From positions 10,667,701 to 10,731,700 of the forward strand of contig NC_088783.1 of NCBI RefSeq assembly GCF_958450345.1: DNA of 64,000 nt. Direction: 5' to 3'. This document shows, piece after piece, positions 13,201-23,705 of this stretch. A model generated the notes under the pieces. It was not told the DNA's origin and did not search any database. It saw nothing but the letters and a program-made list of their open reading frames with translations. Position 1 is the first letter of the stretch. Each line of letters begins with the position of its first letter. Source of the DNA: Calliphora vicina. Its lineage: Eukaryota; Arthropoda; Insecta; Diptera; Calliphoridae. The position numbers were made by a program, and so were the translations under genes.

Positions 13201-13954
13201 AATACCAATTTCCCCATTTGTTTTATCATTTAAAATATTTCTTACAATTCAATGGTTTCGTTTTATATCCTTTTAATTAAAATAAACTCAAAACACAGAA
13301 ACAGAAAAATATTATATCACGAAACAAAAAAAAACACAAACTTCACTTGCATAAACGGCAGCCATATAAAGAAATTATATTTCCACAAAATATTATTTTT
13401 GCAACACACACTGTATTAATCATTTAAAACCTTACAGTGTTTAGGAAAAATGGAAAACAAAATATTAGTTTTTCATAATCCCTGAAGAAGTATTGGGGAA
13501 TATGGTAAAAACAATAGCAAAATAAAATACAAAAAATATATATAGTTTCAACAATTGCAACATTAAATGCAGAAAAGAACCAAACAAACGATGAACCCAA
13601 TAAAATATTTTGTTTATTTGCAATTTTTCCAGTTACCCGCACATACATATGTATGTATGCAAATTTGCTTATATACTAAAGCAAACGTATGTAAATATAT
13701 ATATTACTAGGTTTTTTTCATAGACACATTTAGTTATGAGGATTTTAGCTATATTTAAGAAGATTGTGTTTAATTTCATGCTTCCAAGTTCATTATTATA
13801 AAATCTTCAAAAAGTGCTATTGGCCTCATGCAATCTATAGTTTCCCCACTTCAATTAGTTTAATTTTTTTCGTTGATTATTAGAAAAAATTAAAAAATTT
13901 ACAAATATGTGATCAATATTTCTAGGTTTATTATTAAAAAATTCTTAAAAATCC
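10271..13954. other. AT-rich non-coding DNA with scattered microsatellites
   Basis: No gene. It holds a long poly-A tract (11120-11138), a TTTG microsatellite (about 12444-12475) and one hairpin-repeat copy listed separately. Frames of 60-78 codons here overlap on both strands and follow low-complexity composition. Confidence 0.55.
11315..11640. repeat. Hairpin-repeat copy (GTGTGG family)
   Basis: At 11411 the plus strand reads ATATGTGTGGAAAACAACAC, followed by CAGGATAAGCAACGTC and a degenerate 'AATTAATG...GTG...AAATGCGGCAGG' tail near 11490-11530. At 11586 the complementary form GTGTGGTTTTCCACACA appears. The two halves face each other, so the copy is an imperfect foldback. It belongs to the family that forms a tandem array at 25690-27330. 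Confidence 0.7.
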
Positions 13955-14345
13955 TCGAAAACACATACATGTGTTGTTTTCCACACACACGTTATGTCAG
14001 TGTATTTTACAATAATTCTTTATATTTTTGTATATGTTTGTCATTAAATTAATTTATCTTCATCTTTTAAGAGAAACAGCTCTATTTCATACAAAAAATT
14101 TAGTTTCTAGTGCAAAAATGTAGAAATTCCATACGCGTGGAAAACAACACACAATGGTAAGAAACGTCACTTTTAAATATGACCAGATCAAAAAATATTA
14201 TTTAATAAATTAATGCGTTCTCTGTGCTAAAATTTAGGGAAAATTTTGAAATATTAGAAACTTAGGTTCTTATCATTGCTTTTTTAAATGTTTAAACAAG
14301 ATGAATTTTGTGTGGATTCCAACACAAGGGTGAGATTTAACCTTT
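13955..14345. repeat. Hairpin-repeat copy, inverted arms
   Basis: The left arm at 13970-14000 reads ATGTGTTGTTTTCCACACAC; the right arm at 14130-14165 reads GCGTGGAAAACAACACACA and leads to GGTAAGAAACGTC. A further GTGTGGATTCCAACACAAGG block lies at 14310. The same two-way arrangement occurs at 11315-11640 and 16617-17095. No coding content. Confidence 0.65.
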
Positions 14346-14423
14346 TCAAAACGTTAGTTTATTTCCTTTAAATAAACCGGATACTTTTGATTGCAAATAA
14401 AAACCGTTTAGTAGTTTAAAAAT

Positions 14424-14935
14424 TGTAACAACTCTTTATTTATTTAAAATGTACAACAACCACAGAATTAAATAGCCACTCAATGTTTTTTTATACACGT
14501 TTATAATTTCTCAGAAATACAGACACAATTTATAATGTACACGAATTTACTTGAAAAACACAACACACTTTAAGGCACTCAGTTGATGTTTATTCAAAAA
14601 GCGTCTCTGATAAACTCACTCACGACTGCAACCTCTGCCATTATTTATAACACTGCCATCTGCACTCTAGATTGCTCTTTAACTGTCAAAGTTCGAATAT
14701 TCTAGATCATACGACGCCATCTGTGGTGTACTTTCTACAATGTTATTTAACTGAATATTCGAATTCAAACAGCGTTGCCAACTCACGATCAATGGTCAAC
14801 TGAAAGCTTTTATTTAATAATGCCCACAGATATGTTACAGTTTGCTATTACAGCACTTTTATTTGAAAGCATTATGCTACTTTTAAATCAGCCCTTAAAA
14901 TCGTTATATTTGAATTCAAGTACAATTTCGTAACA
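14424..14935 (-). mobile_element. Probable solo LTR of a gypsy-type retrotransposon
   Basis: Read on the minus strand, the segment starts TGTTACGAAATTGTAC and ends GAGTTGTTACA, so it has TG...CA ends and about 512 bases. Inside, in the expected order, are a TATA-like GTTATAAATAATGG (around 14645), a downstream initiator-like GCAGTCGTGAGTGAG, an AATAAACATCAACTG signal and a second AATAAA close to the end. Base composition is less AT-rich than the flanks. No internal gag-pol or second LTR is present within the window, hence 'solo'. I could not find a convincing flanking duplication, so the boundaries and class are inferred. Confidence 0.6.
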
Positions 14936-15503
14936 ATATAGTACTCATAAATTTAAGAAAGCTAGAAGTTTTACTTGAAAGAATTTAATTAAATCTTAAT
15001 TTGTTTCCATTTTCTTTTTCAGTTATTCCGCGACACTTAATAATCAGGTCAATTTTGTATAACCCAAATATTTTGAAACTTATTTTTGCCGCTTAAATCT
15101 TATAAACTTATTTTCAAACTTCAAAGCCGATGCATCGATGGTATGCATTCTCCGATTCATCTAAAATTCCAGGCATTTAAGTTTGGCCTTATTTTACACC
15201 GTACTCTTTTGAATTTTATTCAAATTTTGTATTGATTTTCTTAATTTTGATGGAAATTAAATTTTATAGTAAATTAAATTGAGTATATGTACTAAAAATA
15301 GATTTTATTTAAACTTTTACGCTTGTGTGAGAAATCACACAAAATGAAATTTTTTTATTAATTTTTAAAAAATAGTTTGATGACATTTTCTATTGCATAA
15401 GTTCAGCAAAGAAGACACATAAATTTTTAAAAAAAATATATCTTAATAACGAGATATTTAAAAAGTTACACTGCTTAACCTGACGTGTGGTTTTCTACAC
15501 ATA

Positions 15504-15734
15504 CAGTGAGCCTCAAAAGTGAGTATACACAAAAAAATATTTGATTTTTTTTAAGATAATGAAAATCTTAAAATTTTTTTTATCGATTAAAATTTTAATG
15601 TTTCGGTTTGTTGTAGATTGAATTGAATAATAGATTCGGTTGTGGAAAAAAAGGATTTAAGTCGGACTATAATGATTTTCATGATCCTAAAAAAAATCAA
15701 AAAATTCGCGGGTGTTTACTGAATTTTGAGGCTG
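15504..15734 (+). mobile_element. Tc1-type MITE, TIR family CAGTGAGCCTC, copy 1
   Basis: Left terminus CAGTGAGCCTCAAAAGTGAG (15504) mirrors the right terminus TTTACTGAATTTTGAGGCTG (to 15734), and a TA lies directly outside each end, the target duplication of Tc1/mariner elements. The interior is AT-rich with a second inner inversion (TAATGATTTTCATGATCC against GATAATGAAAATC). It codes for nothing. Two more copies are at 35254-35364 (shortened) and 41917-42143. Confidence 0.85.
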
Positions 15735-16616
15735 TATTTCTATGTACTCTTGCACTAGGAGCAGCATTTTTGGGCGTCAAATTGTGCTATTGATGGCAAA
15801 ACGGTACTCATAATCGAAATTTTTGTGTAAAATCTGTTGAAAATAATTCATGATTTTGACTACAAGATAAAAATTATGCTGCTAGTGCATATATACATGA
15901 AAATAGCTGGCTTTTAAAACTTTTGTAAGCAGTAATTTAAAATAAATGCTGCAACCATTCTTAAAGCCGATCTTTCTCATTATTATTTCCTATTATTCCT
16001 TTTTTTATTATTTCACATCATATTTGTTTTTTCCAAACAATTGTAATTCTAAGGGTCGATATACTCCAGTCAACCCAAATACTAAAGTGTGCATAAATGT
16101 TAAAATACATATCTGCACATACTACACTAATACTATTCATACATACATATGTAGACCATAATATATAATATAAGAGTGTGTGTTAATATGAGTATTGGTA
16201 TTGGTTTAGACGTAAAGTCACTGTTCGCTCGTTGTATTTTACAAGTGTTGAATGTCTCTGTATGTGGCATTCAAATGTCGCCATACTGCTTAGAATTGCA
16301 AAACAAAATGTCATTTTAGGTTTACGAAAAACACTCACAACCATAGATGAGGATGCGTGTGTGTGTGTGTGTCGTATGTGTTAAAGTGTTGCAAGTATGG
16401 GTTATGTGAGTAGGTTTAATGTACTAGTAAGTATGTGTGTGATTCTATTGTAGTGACATAAACAAAAATCTTTTTACAACACTGTCAGTTTTACTACATA
16501 TTCATATATTTGAATAAATACTACATACTACTGCTACTACTACTACGGGGAGTGTTAGCATCCTGCAGTTTTTAAACTTCATATCAGTCCCAAAAATACT
16601 TATATTGTTAATACTC

Positions 16617-17095
16617 GTGTGTGGTTTTCCATACATATGGTATATCTACGTATTTTTTTGTTAACAACATAAATTTTTTTTATCAAATCAATGTTTTTTA
16701 TGATCAATACCAATCAATTAGTTTATCTTCAAAACAGTTTACACAGACAAACTGGCAGAATCAGCACAATTGACAACCAAGAGAGCTGTTCCTAGTCTAC
16801 ACTACATGTGTAGAAAACCACACATCAGGTTAAGCAACGTCATTTTAGTTTATCATCCACATATTTTACACAAAAAAGTGGCAGAAACAGCACAAAAGAA
16901 CTGTTGCTAGTCCAAAATACACAAAAATTGTATATGTGTAGAAAACCACACACCAGGGTAAACAACGTCATTTATCAAAAAATATTTTTGAATTAACTAA
17001 TGTGTTTTCTGTGCTAAATGCGGCAAGAAATTTCATGAATATCACATAAATTGTATTATTCATGTATATGATCTAACACAAAGGTTAGATCATGG
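16617..17095. repeat. Hairpin-repeat cluster (GTGTGG family)
   Basis: A reverse unit starts at 16617 (GTGTGTGGTTTTCCATACAT); two forward units follow at 16803 and 16936, each GTGTAGAAAACCACACA then CAGG and AACAACGTCATTT or a near match. The end near 17070 carries ATCTAACACAAAGGTTAGAT, an imperfect palindrome. Spacing between the two forward units is about 133 bases, shorter than in the 25690-27330 array. Confidence 0.7.
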
Positions 17096-17513
17096 TTATG
17101 GTCTTCCTGTTGAAGCGTTATATGTGTTTAAGGTGTTTTTACTTTACATGAACAAAATATCTAGTACAATAGCTATATTAAAGTGATAGTAAAGAAATTA
17201 AAAAAGCAGCCTTTGGCTTAGTTGCTAGCTTATACATTTGACTGATTGAAATTAGATTCCAGAATAGCAGGGTACTTTGAATGTATGTATGTAAGTGTTT
17301 CTATTACAAATAAATGTTCCCGAAGTGTATGTATGTGATTGCATTGATATTGGGTTTTGAAATCATTTTACCAAGAGCTTAGAGTAGGTTCTATTTTATC
17401 CACTACTTTAACTGCAACTACTACGAATAGTATTTTAACTACATACGACTACTGCTGGTATTTTTCAAAACTCCTGCTGGGTAAGTGTGTTATGTGGTGC
17501 CATACATCTATAC

Positions 17514-18402
17514 TAGGGTGGCCCTTATTTTGCACTTTGTTGCTCTTAAGGTCTATAATTATACTCTGTTATAGCTTAGAGTAATGGAAGTTGTTGCACC
17601 CGATTGTGTGCAAATGTGGCAGCCATCTTGGGGAAACATTTTTCATACCCAAATCTAAATCTCTCCCACTTTCAATATCCGTTCATCCGTTTTTTCGGGT
17701 GTAGAGACCTCAACTGGGCGTTCAGAATGTTTGGCTTCTTCCGTGCTTTTACGGTCACAAAGAAATTCAGTAAACCACTTTTTTACCATTGAAATGGATG
17801 GTGCAGAGCTCGAGAGTATTTACTCAGCTTATACTTTATTAGAGTGATGATTTTTAAGCAAAAATTAATGCTTAATGACAGTGTGTAATTTTTTGAGTCA
17901 TGGAAATATAACCATATACGGACACCACTTCGTTTTTAGTTTTTTGCGATTTTGATCTTGAAGATGAAGTTTTTTCTGATTTTATGTGTTTACAATTTTT
18001 GTTCTTTATGACAAGGGCTACAACATTGCCTCAGAGAGTAAATCAAAATTCCGAACTGTTTGCAAGATATGAGCTTGAGAAAATGATCCCTTTTTTGCAA
18101 ATATGACACCCATGAAAAAAACTGTATAACTTTGGGGAAAAATGAAATTTACTTTTTTCCAATTTCACCTCAAGTCTTGAGGTAGTTTGCTAGCACTGGC
18201 AGTCAAACACCAACTAACAGTTGATATGAGCATTGTTTCTCTTTCAATAAAGAGCCGGGAAATTCAAAAGGTCTCGTACTTATTGACCTACTTTCGAATA
18301 TTTTCAACTTCGATTTAACAAAAAGGTTAATCTTTTGATTTTAGATGACCAAGAACTTGGAAGCATCGAGAATCTAAAATGGGAAAAATTAGAGCCACCC
18401 TA
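17514..18402. mobile_element. Unclassified TIR DNA transposon, 0.9 kb
   Basis: The left end TAGGGTGGCCCTTATTTT (17514) and the reverse complement of the right end, TTAGGGTGGCTCTAATTTT, differ at few positions over about 19 bases. The interior of about 850 bases has no long frame; two 62-75-codon frames at its left side show no transposase motif. I could not find a matching target duplication (ATCTATAC on the left, TAATAAAC on the right), so the superfamily stays open. hAT and Tc1 relatives are both possible. Confidence 0.6.
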
Positions 18403-19805
18403 ATAAACGCACACATACACAGTTTTTCTATTTGTTTTGTTCGTTCATTGTTTGTTACTTCTGGCTGCGTGTGCTTCTGATACACACCACTACGTTCCCA
18501 TTACTGTTGTTTAGTTTGGTTTATGAAATTGTAAAATAGTGTTTGTGCAAAATTTTACATAGATACACACACACACAAACACACAGTATCAACAGCAACA
18601 ACAATTACACAACACTAAAGAGAATTGTAGGGAACAGTAGAGAAAAAAAGAAATAAATGAAAAACCAAAACCTCTGCAACTGACCTAAGCATCTACGAAT
18701 GAGTTGGTAATAGCGGCTTAAATATTGCAATAATTAGTTTTGAGTTTTGAGATTTAATTTTCAATACGATAGAAATTGATTTTGGGTTTCAAACCAATGT
18801 GTGTTACAAAATAATACCAAAAATATGTGTGATAACACAACGTTGTCATTAATAACATTTCATGAAATTTTCAAATTTAAAAAATTTTTAATAGAAATGT
18901 TACGCAATTAACTTAAATATTTTCCGAAATTGCTCTTTGCATTTGCTTGTGGTTTTGTTTTCCAGTTTATTTGTAGACAATAATTGTTTTTAATTTAGAA
19001 AGTATTTAAATTTAATTGAGTTCCCAGAAAACTTCAAAAGCCTGCACTCACACATGCAATTAACAAAAGTTTTATAACTTTAACACAGAACTCTGCAAGC
19101 AATTGTTTTCTATGATTTCCGTTTTGCAAGAAAAATAAAAGTAACAATAATAGTAATAATAATAATAAATAAACTGCAGATGAAATGTCTTCAAAACAAT
19201 AAAAATTGCAGAGCTAAAAGAACATTTTGTGGTCAAATATATTTATGGAAGTGTTAAACTTATTCTGTTGCTTTCATAAACAAAACTTACCACAAACTAT
19301 AACTAATATTTTCTAAGCAAAATCCACCTTTGGTTTTATTTTTAGTTGTTCAACAAAAACCGGAAGTTATAAAAATTGAAACTAAAGCCACATCCGCTAT
19401 TTGGCTATAGTCATGGTAAGTGAGCTAAAACAATTTTATATTAAAAACATAAAACTTCATGTGTATGTGTAATATAGTTTTCAGAGTATTCAGGATTATT
19501 AGTATTCTGGAATATTATCAGTTTTGTGTTTATTTACCACACTAAAATGTGTTAATTGTTGCATATGTTCCGTCAAATATTTAACATTGTGGTAAATTTG
19601 TTATTAATTTTTTAATAAGCAAAATGATTTAAACAAAATGAGCTGTTTTTAATAAATGCTATTGCTGTAGACAAAGAAATATTATCAAAATAGATGTTTA
19701 CTTTTACTTCTTTGACTTTTGGTATATCCTATAGTTATTTAAGTAGATTGTCAGATAAAACCTTTATATCTTAACTGAGTTAAAACATTTAAAATATAAA
19801 AAAAA
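18403..19805. other. AT-rich non-coding DNA
   Basis: No gene recognised. It contains a CA microsatellite (18565-18585) and a small AAT repeat near 19150. Frames are short and not conserved in appearance. Confidence 0.5.
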
Positions 19806-20400
19806 AACAAGTAAGAAAGTATGGTCGGTCAAGCCCGACCATATAATACCCTACACTAAGTAAAAGAGCAAAAAAATTTTTCTTTTAAAATTTCAATAAT
19901 TTGTATTTTTGAGTGATTTTCGGAAGTGGGGTTATATGGGGGCTATGACTAATTATGGACCGATCGTAACAAAATTTGGTGACATGAATTTTGTGTATAT
20001 AAAACTTATTTGGAGCAGAATTTGTGGAGATACATATATAAATTAAACATTTATGACCGATAAAGTCCAATTTCGGGATGACATTCGTATGGGGGCTAGG
20101 TGAAATAGTGGACCGATTTCAGCCAGTTTCAATAGGCTTGGTCCTTGAGCCGAAAAAATAATATGTACCAAATTTGATCGAGATATCTTCAAAATTGCGA
20201 CCTGTACTCTGCGCACAAGGTTTACATGGACAGCCAGCCAGCCAACCAGACGGACGGACGGACGGACGGACATCGACTCAGAAAATGATTCTAAGTCGAT
20301 CGGTATACTTTAAGGTGGGTGTTAGACTAATATTTTTGGGCGTTACAAACATCTGCACAAACGCATAATACCCTCCCCACTATGGTGGTGTAGGGTATAA
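19806..20400 (+). mobile_element. DINE-1-like element, fullest copy
   Basis: It starts AACAAGTAAGAAAGTATGG, followed by a hairpin GGTCGGTCAAGCCCGACC and ATAATACCCTACAC, and ends with CACTATGGTGGTGTAGGG plus TATAA. The words ATACCCTACAC and GTGTAGGGTAT are inverted subterminal repeats. Near the 3' side lies a GGAC tetranucleotide run (20248-20271) next to CTAAGTCGATCGGTATACTT, which on the minus strand is the DINE-1-type core (AAGTATACCGATCGACTTAG then a GTCC-rich stretch). There is no coding capacity; the frames over the GGAC run are artefacts. Copies: 2735-3150 and 40993-41418. Family membership rests on remembered core motifs. Confidence 0.75.
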
Positions 20401-20403
20401 ATA

Positions 20404-21409
20404 TTGGGAGTATGACTTAAAAATGCGGGATTTAATAACTTATATGTCGTTCTAAATGGTACATCAATATCTGCCAATTATTCCCACTTAGTTATTGAAC
20501 ATTAAACGCCAAAGTTTTATTTTGCTTCGAAAATGTGCCAACAAAGCGTCATGGGAAGTTCTGCTTTACTTCTTTAATTTAAAAAAAACTTGCCGCTGAA
20601 GCACACCATAGTTTAGGGTGCCCATTTTCCATCCATTTCAAAGTGCCGCAGATGGTTTGTGCAGTTCAGAAGTATTGATTTAGACAGCAAAGACAAAGAT
20701 CGCTTTTGAAGACTAAGAATTGGAGGCATTTCTCCATGAAGATTGTTGCTAAACTCAACAAGAGCTAGCAACATTATTTGCATCTACACGAGCAGAAATT
20801 TCATTGCAGGATTCATCCAAAAGCAGGGAAATTGGGTACCATGCGAATTGGGTACCATGAAAGACGATTTTGCATGTCCGAAATCATGATTGAACGTTAT
20901 AAAAGAAAATAATTTTTGTACCGAATCATTACTTACGATGAAATGTTAAGTCCGGTAATCCAATCGAATGCACAGAAAAGCCAAATATACATGGTGGGAA
21001 CCACAAGGTCATATCTGTACCGAATGCAACTTATTCATTTGAAGTGAGTATTGCCCGAAAAACGCCCAAAGTATAATGCCAGAAACGATACCATAATATT
21101 GCATAATGGCAAAGTTACGCCACATTTTGCAATACCTGTTAAAAAGTATTTAGAAACAAGTGGTTGGGAAGTTGTCGATGCAGAACGTTCTATCTGGGAT
21201 ACGTCACACTTCAGAACAGAGTAGTCGAAATAGGAGGGAGTCGTTCGTGGCCTCAAAAGATGAGCAGTTCTTTGGCCATGCAATTCATATGTTTCCAGAA
21301 ACATGGGCTAACAATGGTCATCACTTTGAATAAATTTACATTGTAAAAATGTTTCAAAATAAAAGCTAATGATATGAAAAATTTCCTAATTTTTAAGTCA
21401 TACACCCAA
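20404..21409 (+). mobile_element. mariner element with both ITRs, inactivated
   Basis: The left terminus TTGGGAGTATGACTTAAAAA (20404) pairs with the right terminus, whose reverse complement is TTGGGTGTATGACTTAAAAA (21409), giving inverted repeats of about 28 bases. A TA precedes the left end (20402-20403); the right side reads CATA, so the duplication is eroded. At about 1 kb it is shorter than an intact mariner of about 1.3 kb because of internal deletions. It begins only a few bases after the DINE-like element at 19806-20400. Two relatives (49311-50157 and 35200-35475) share the ITR. Confidence 0.9.
20530..21334 (+). pseudogene. mariner transposase pseudogene
   Basis: Pieces of a mariner transposase appear in order but in different frames and with stops. 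Early: 'PTK..HGK'-like N-terminus with AAEAH (about 20600). Middle: IHPKAGKLGTMRIGYHERRF around 20811-20870 (canonical: a Q-rich 'GNWVPYEL' region), then CMSEIMIERYKRK and YRIITYDEM, where canonical GDEKW holds the first catalytic Asp. Next come RPKYNARNDTIILHNGK and ITPHF-like VTPHFAIPVKKYLETSGWEV; canonical HDNARPH has become HNGKVTPH, so the second catalytic Asp is lost. The stretch with the third Asp (YSPDLAPSDYHLF) is deleted, and the reading resumes as MQNVLSGIRHTSEQ and ends ASKDEQFFGHAIHMFPETW. It cannot make an active enzyme. Confidence 0.9.
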
Positions 21410-22139
21410 CATAACCCCCTGTCTATACTTGACAAATATTTATCATAACAATTAATGACGTTCGTTGTCAAGACAAAGTTGTCTGAGCAAAAGCACTAAC
21501 AATTTTGTCATAACGAAACAATAATACTAATAAATGGAGACTATACCTAATAATTTTTTATCTTGATAACCATTTTTAAGTTTATCATGATAAAAATTTG
21601 TCAGGTATAGACAGGAGGTAAGGGAGTCAACGATCAATGGTAATAGAGTAATAGGAATAGAATACACAAACGCCTGCTGTGACATGAAACGATGATTACT
21701 ATTTGTTTAAATTTCTTTAAAGTATGTGTAAAATTTTTACTGGGTATGAAATCTTGATCCACTTTTACACTGGCTACTATTGCATAACCCTCCGTTGCTT
21801 GTGTTGGTAAGGCAAAAGCCCTCCAAATGCAAAATTCAAGTTAGTGATCCGAACTTAAGTTAGTAATCAAGCGCTACAAATGCATATCGTATTTGTCCCA
21901 TCATAAATATGAATTTTACGGTTTGTTACAGCTGCTTCCAGCATTCATTATGAATATAAACATATCCATCAAAAGAAACTGCTACTTATCATTACTGTTG
22001 ATAAGACGGTGTTATGCTAAATGCTAAAATCTAACTCGTTTGTTGGAATTTCTGTATTATTTTTTTTTTATTTTATTAGAAATAGACAAAAGGTTAAAAA
22101 ATTTTATGATAACCAGTTTTACCCTTACATTTAGTCATT
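21410..22139. other. AT-rich non-coding DNA
   Basis: No gene found. A small direct/inverted pair (GACAAATATTTATCATAACA near 21430 and TTTATCATGATAAAAATTTG near 21583) suggests a degraded foldback element, with similar CCTCTGTCTATAC- and GTATAGACAGGAGG-like ends at about 21415 and 21620. Confidence 0.4.
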
Positions 22140-22900
22140 ATTTTTTGAAAGAAGTGTTTGTGTAGGTATGACAAAAAATGCTTTTTATTTAGTTTTAGCA
22201 AAGATACAAGTTTTTCAAATTAAAATAATTTTTTATTTATCAATAGTTTTTAATAAAATTTTACAGTTATATAGACTTTTCTATTAGATGTAGAAAAATA
22301 AAAACAAATTTTGAAATTTATAATCAGGAATCTCGTAATTCCCAAAAAAGTTTTGAAAAATCTCAAAAATGGGATTTTTTAGTTTTTTTGTTGCAATATC
22401 CACACCAGGAGCGGGGTTATCGGAACCCTTTACAAAATAATTAAGAACATGTTTGGCCATCTAAAATAAGTTACCTTATTTTGATATCGACTATGCGATT
22501 TGAGAATTTTTGCACTCAATTTTAATTTTGTATAAAAAATAGGCTTTATTTGAATGGACCTGGTCCTCTCCGTATCTACAATTTTTAAATTTATTTTCAT
22601 TTAAAATATTTAATGTAAAGTTAGCTTTTCAAAAAGTATAAATTCCTAATACATCATCTTTGAAATTTTTTAGATAACATAAAAATAAAAAAAAGTACTT
22701 TTTTCCCAAAAACTAGAGAAAATCGCCTTTTAAATTTTTTTTAAATTCAATTATATAGAACTTTTGAGGCCGTCACGATATTTAAATAACTCGTTCTTTG
22801 TTTTACATATGCCTTTGTTCTTAGTCCAATAAAAGAAAAATGGAGAAAATCGGGCTATATTTGGACCCGCTGTTATCCAAATAACAGTAGGAGTAGGGTG
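22140..22900 (+). repeat. Interspersed repeat, family R2 copy C
   Basis: It is the reverse complement of about 36300-36960. Paired landmarks include TTTAGCAAAGATACAAG (22197), ACAGTTATATAGAC (22263), TCAGGAATCTCGTAATTCCC (22324), CATCTAAAATAAGTTACC (22460), a GATATCGACTATGCGATTTG block (22480) and CCCGCTGTTATCC (22866). Codes for nothing visible. It shares a few motifs with family R1. Confidence 0.7.
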
Positions 22901-23380
22901 GGTAAAAACGTTGAAAAAAATCTATACTTTTAAATTTTATCATTATATTTGCATGCTTTTTACTGTGGATACCCAGGTATGTATGCTGTTGACGTAAGGG
23001 TGCAACTTTGTAAATGGGCTTTATCTTCCAAACGGGTGATCCTATCCTAACTAAACTTGGGACAATTGCGGAAAACAGTTTTGGCTTAGATATCAAGAAA
23101 TTTAAAGTCGATTCGATTATTCAGTTGAGAGCTACAGCATTTTAAAAATGCAAAACATACCCAGGTATGCTGCCGTTGATATAAAGGCTAACTGTTAATA
23201 TTGTTAAGATTAACATTAAAGCTGCTAAAAGCTCTAGGTGATCATTGTGGAAATAGAACATTCTAGTTATGTCCGTTACATAATTCATGAAACTACTAGA
23301 GTAACAGTAACAGCGAGTTATACAGCAATCAGTATCATTAATACACAGTAATACACCAATGTATTCTTGTAAATTATAAA

Positions 23381-23705
23381 GTGTGGGTCGATTTAGCAAT
23401 CGATATTGTGCCATCGAATTTTTGATAGCTTTTGGCATGAGGTAAATAATTTCCACTAAGACATGTCAAAAAATCATTTCATAAAATGTTAAAAAACTGA
23501 CTTTTACCTTAAATAATAAAAAAAATTAAATCAGTCGATTTTTTCTATTACCTACCAAACAAAACCTTTTTCATAAATTTGTGCGCCTCGAAAATTATTT
23601 TTTTTGATATGTGTAAGTGAAAATTTTTTCACACATGCCAAAAGCTATCAAAAAATCGATGGTAAAATATCGACAAATGTTTGTCCTTACAAATCAGCAC
23701 ACCCT
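23381..23705. repeat. Foldback (long-TIR) element, 325 bases
   Basis: The left arm from 23381 (GTGTGGGTCGATTT, later ATTTTTGATAGCTTTTGGCA) is mirrored by the right arm ending at 23705 (TGCCAAAAGCTATCAAAAAA near 23637, later AAATCAGCACACCC). The arms are about 70 bases and imperfect; the spacer of about 190 bases is AT-rich. The 104-codon minus-strand frame at 23142-23456 overlaps the left arm and is not convincing as a protein. Confidence 0.75.

Noticed and set aside
14990..15060. Splice acceptor-like pyrimidine tract ending in CAG
   Set aside because: No open frame follows and no donor partner is visible; such strings are frequent here.
20174..20368. 64-codon frame with Arg/Thr/Asp-rich stretch
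   Set aside because: Encoded by the GGAC run inside a DINE-like element.
23142..23456. 104-codon minus-strand frame
   Set aside because: Overlaps the arm of a foldback element; no domain recognised.
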